From Actinomyces wuliandei (GTDB taxonomy: Bacteria; Actinomycetota; Actinomycetes; Actinomycetales; Actinomycetaceae): 64,000 bases of DNA. Made by a program: the position numbers and the translations under genes. The notes under the pieces are model-generated. The model saw only the letters and a program-made list of their open reading frames with translations, did no database searches and was not told the DNA's origin. The stretch is taken from contig NZ_CP025227.1 in NCBI RefSeq assembly GCF_004010955.1, forward strand, positions 2,108,001-2,172,000, in the 5' to 3' direction. Position 1 is the stretch's first letter. Every line of letters begins with the position of its first letter. Shown here in pieces: positions 63,602-64,000 of this stretch.

Positions 63602-64000
63602 GTGCGCACCGACCACGAGAACCACAGCCGCGCGAGCCGCAGCCACCGGGCCGGCTCGTGGATCGACGGCCCACTGCTGGGCCTCGACACCGAGACCACG
63701 GGCGTGGACCCAACCCGGGACCGCCTGGTCACCGCCGCCCTCGTGTGGCGCGAGGCGCGCGAGACCGGCCAGGCGCGCCACCAGCGGGTGCGCACCTGGC
63801 TGGCCGACCCCGGGACCGCCATCCCCGAGTCGGCCACCGCCGTCCACGGGATCACCACCGAGCAGGCCCGCAGCTCTGGCAACCCCCCAGACCAGGTCCT
63901 GCGCGAGCTCACCGCCGAGCTGGTCACGGCCCTGCGGGCCGGGACCCCCGTCGTGGTCTTCAACGCCTCCTTCGACCTCACCCTCCTGGACCACGAGCTG
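63602..64000 (+). CDS. DnaQ-like 3'-5' exonuclease (5' part, cut by window end)
   Basis: Open from GTG 63602 to the window end (133 residues). Exonuclease motif I is LLGLDTETTGVDPTRDRLVT (Asp and Glu as metal ligands). TAVHGITTEQARSSG follows, then motif II FNASFDLTLLDHEL. This is the DEDD superfamily, as in the DNA polymerase III epsilon subunit and stand-alone actinobacterial exonucleases. The basic N-terminal tail of about 20 residues is not conserved. The role, proofreading or DNA/RNA trimming, cannot be fixed without the C-terminus. Confidence 0.88.
   Translation, partial: MRTDHENHSRASRSHRAGSWIDGPLLGLDTETTGVDPTRDRLVTAALVWREARETGQARHQRVRTWLADPGTAIPESATAVHGITTEQARSSGNPPDQVLRELTAELVTALRAGTPVVVFNASFDLTLLDHEL

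Overview
This window is very GC-rich with dense, overlapping genes. It comes from an actinobacterium, most likely Actinomyces or a close relative (an inference). The markers are the SigR/RsrA pair beside a 24-residue ribosomal protein bL37, a Kgd-type 2-oxoglutarate enzyme, a DUF6912, an Rv3235-like and a DUF6318 protein, a CpaE-like/SAF pair, and frequent GTG starts.

Layout. 1-5.1 kb: the end of kgd, a GDSL-like protein and a carbohydrate ABC importer (binding protein plus two permeases), followed by in-frame tandem repeats and a perfect hairpin. 5.4-6.8 kb (minus): sigR-rsrA-bL37. 6.8-8.7 kb: a gene-free stretch with one long perfect hairpin. 8.7-14.3 kb: a DoxX protein with a duplicated tail, then icd-aroA-rsgA. 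14.8-25.8 kb: a cysteine-bearing HTH regulator, a copper nitrite reductase remnant, DUF2249-moaA and moaD, a carboxymuconolactone decarboxylase-like protein, moaE, a moeA-moaC fusion, mobA, a frameshifted MFS gene and a mog-type gene. 26.3-39.6 kb: a continuous block narK-narGHJI-modA-modBC-moeB. 39.9-45.3 kb: a FecCD permease remnant, an alcohol dehydrogenase, an orphan gene, a TetR-quinone reductase fusion and hisN. 45.4-51.1 kb: uppP and sbcDC. 51.1-59.9 kb: DUF6912/CpaE-like/SAF (minus), a small HTH protein, and LysM, Rv3235-like, DUF6318 and PKD proteins. 60.1-63.3 kb (minus): a WXG-type nuclease toxin, frameshifted as read, with a putative immunity gene. The window ends inside a DnaQ-like exonuclease.

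How the genes fit together. The 14.8-39.6 kb region is a nitrate-respiration island. NarK brings nitrate in. NarGHI reduces it at the membrane and NarJ matures the enzyme. ModA-ModBC imports molybdate. MoaA, MoaC, MoaD, MoaE, MoeB, Mog, MoeA and MobA together cover molybdenum cofactor synthesis and nucleotide attachment. Nitrite reduction by a NirK-type enzyme appears to have been lost.

The most unusual signal is a four-copy extragenic element at about 18.0, 24.7, 39.6 and 59.9 kb. Each copy carries four half-sites around GATGTGC/GCACATC in the order forward-reverse-forward-reverse. The central pair is always 15 nt apart, while the outer distances and intervening sequence vary. Each copy lies shortly downstream of a stop codon.
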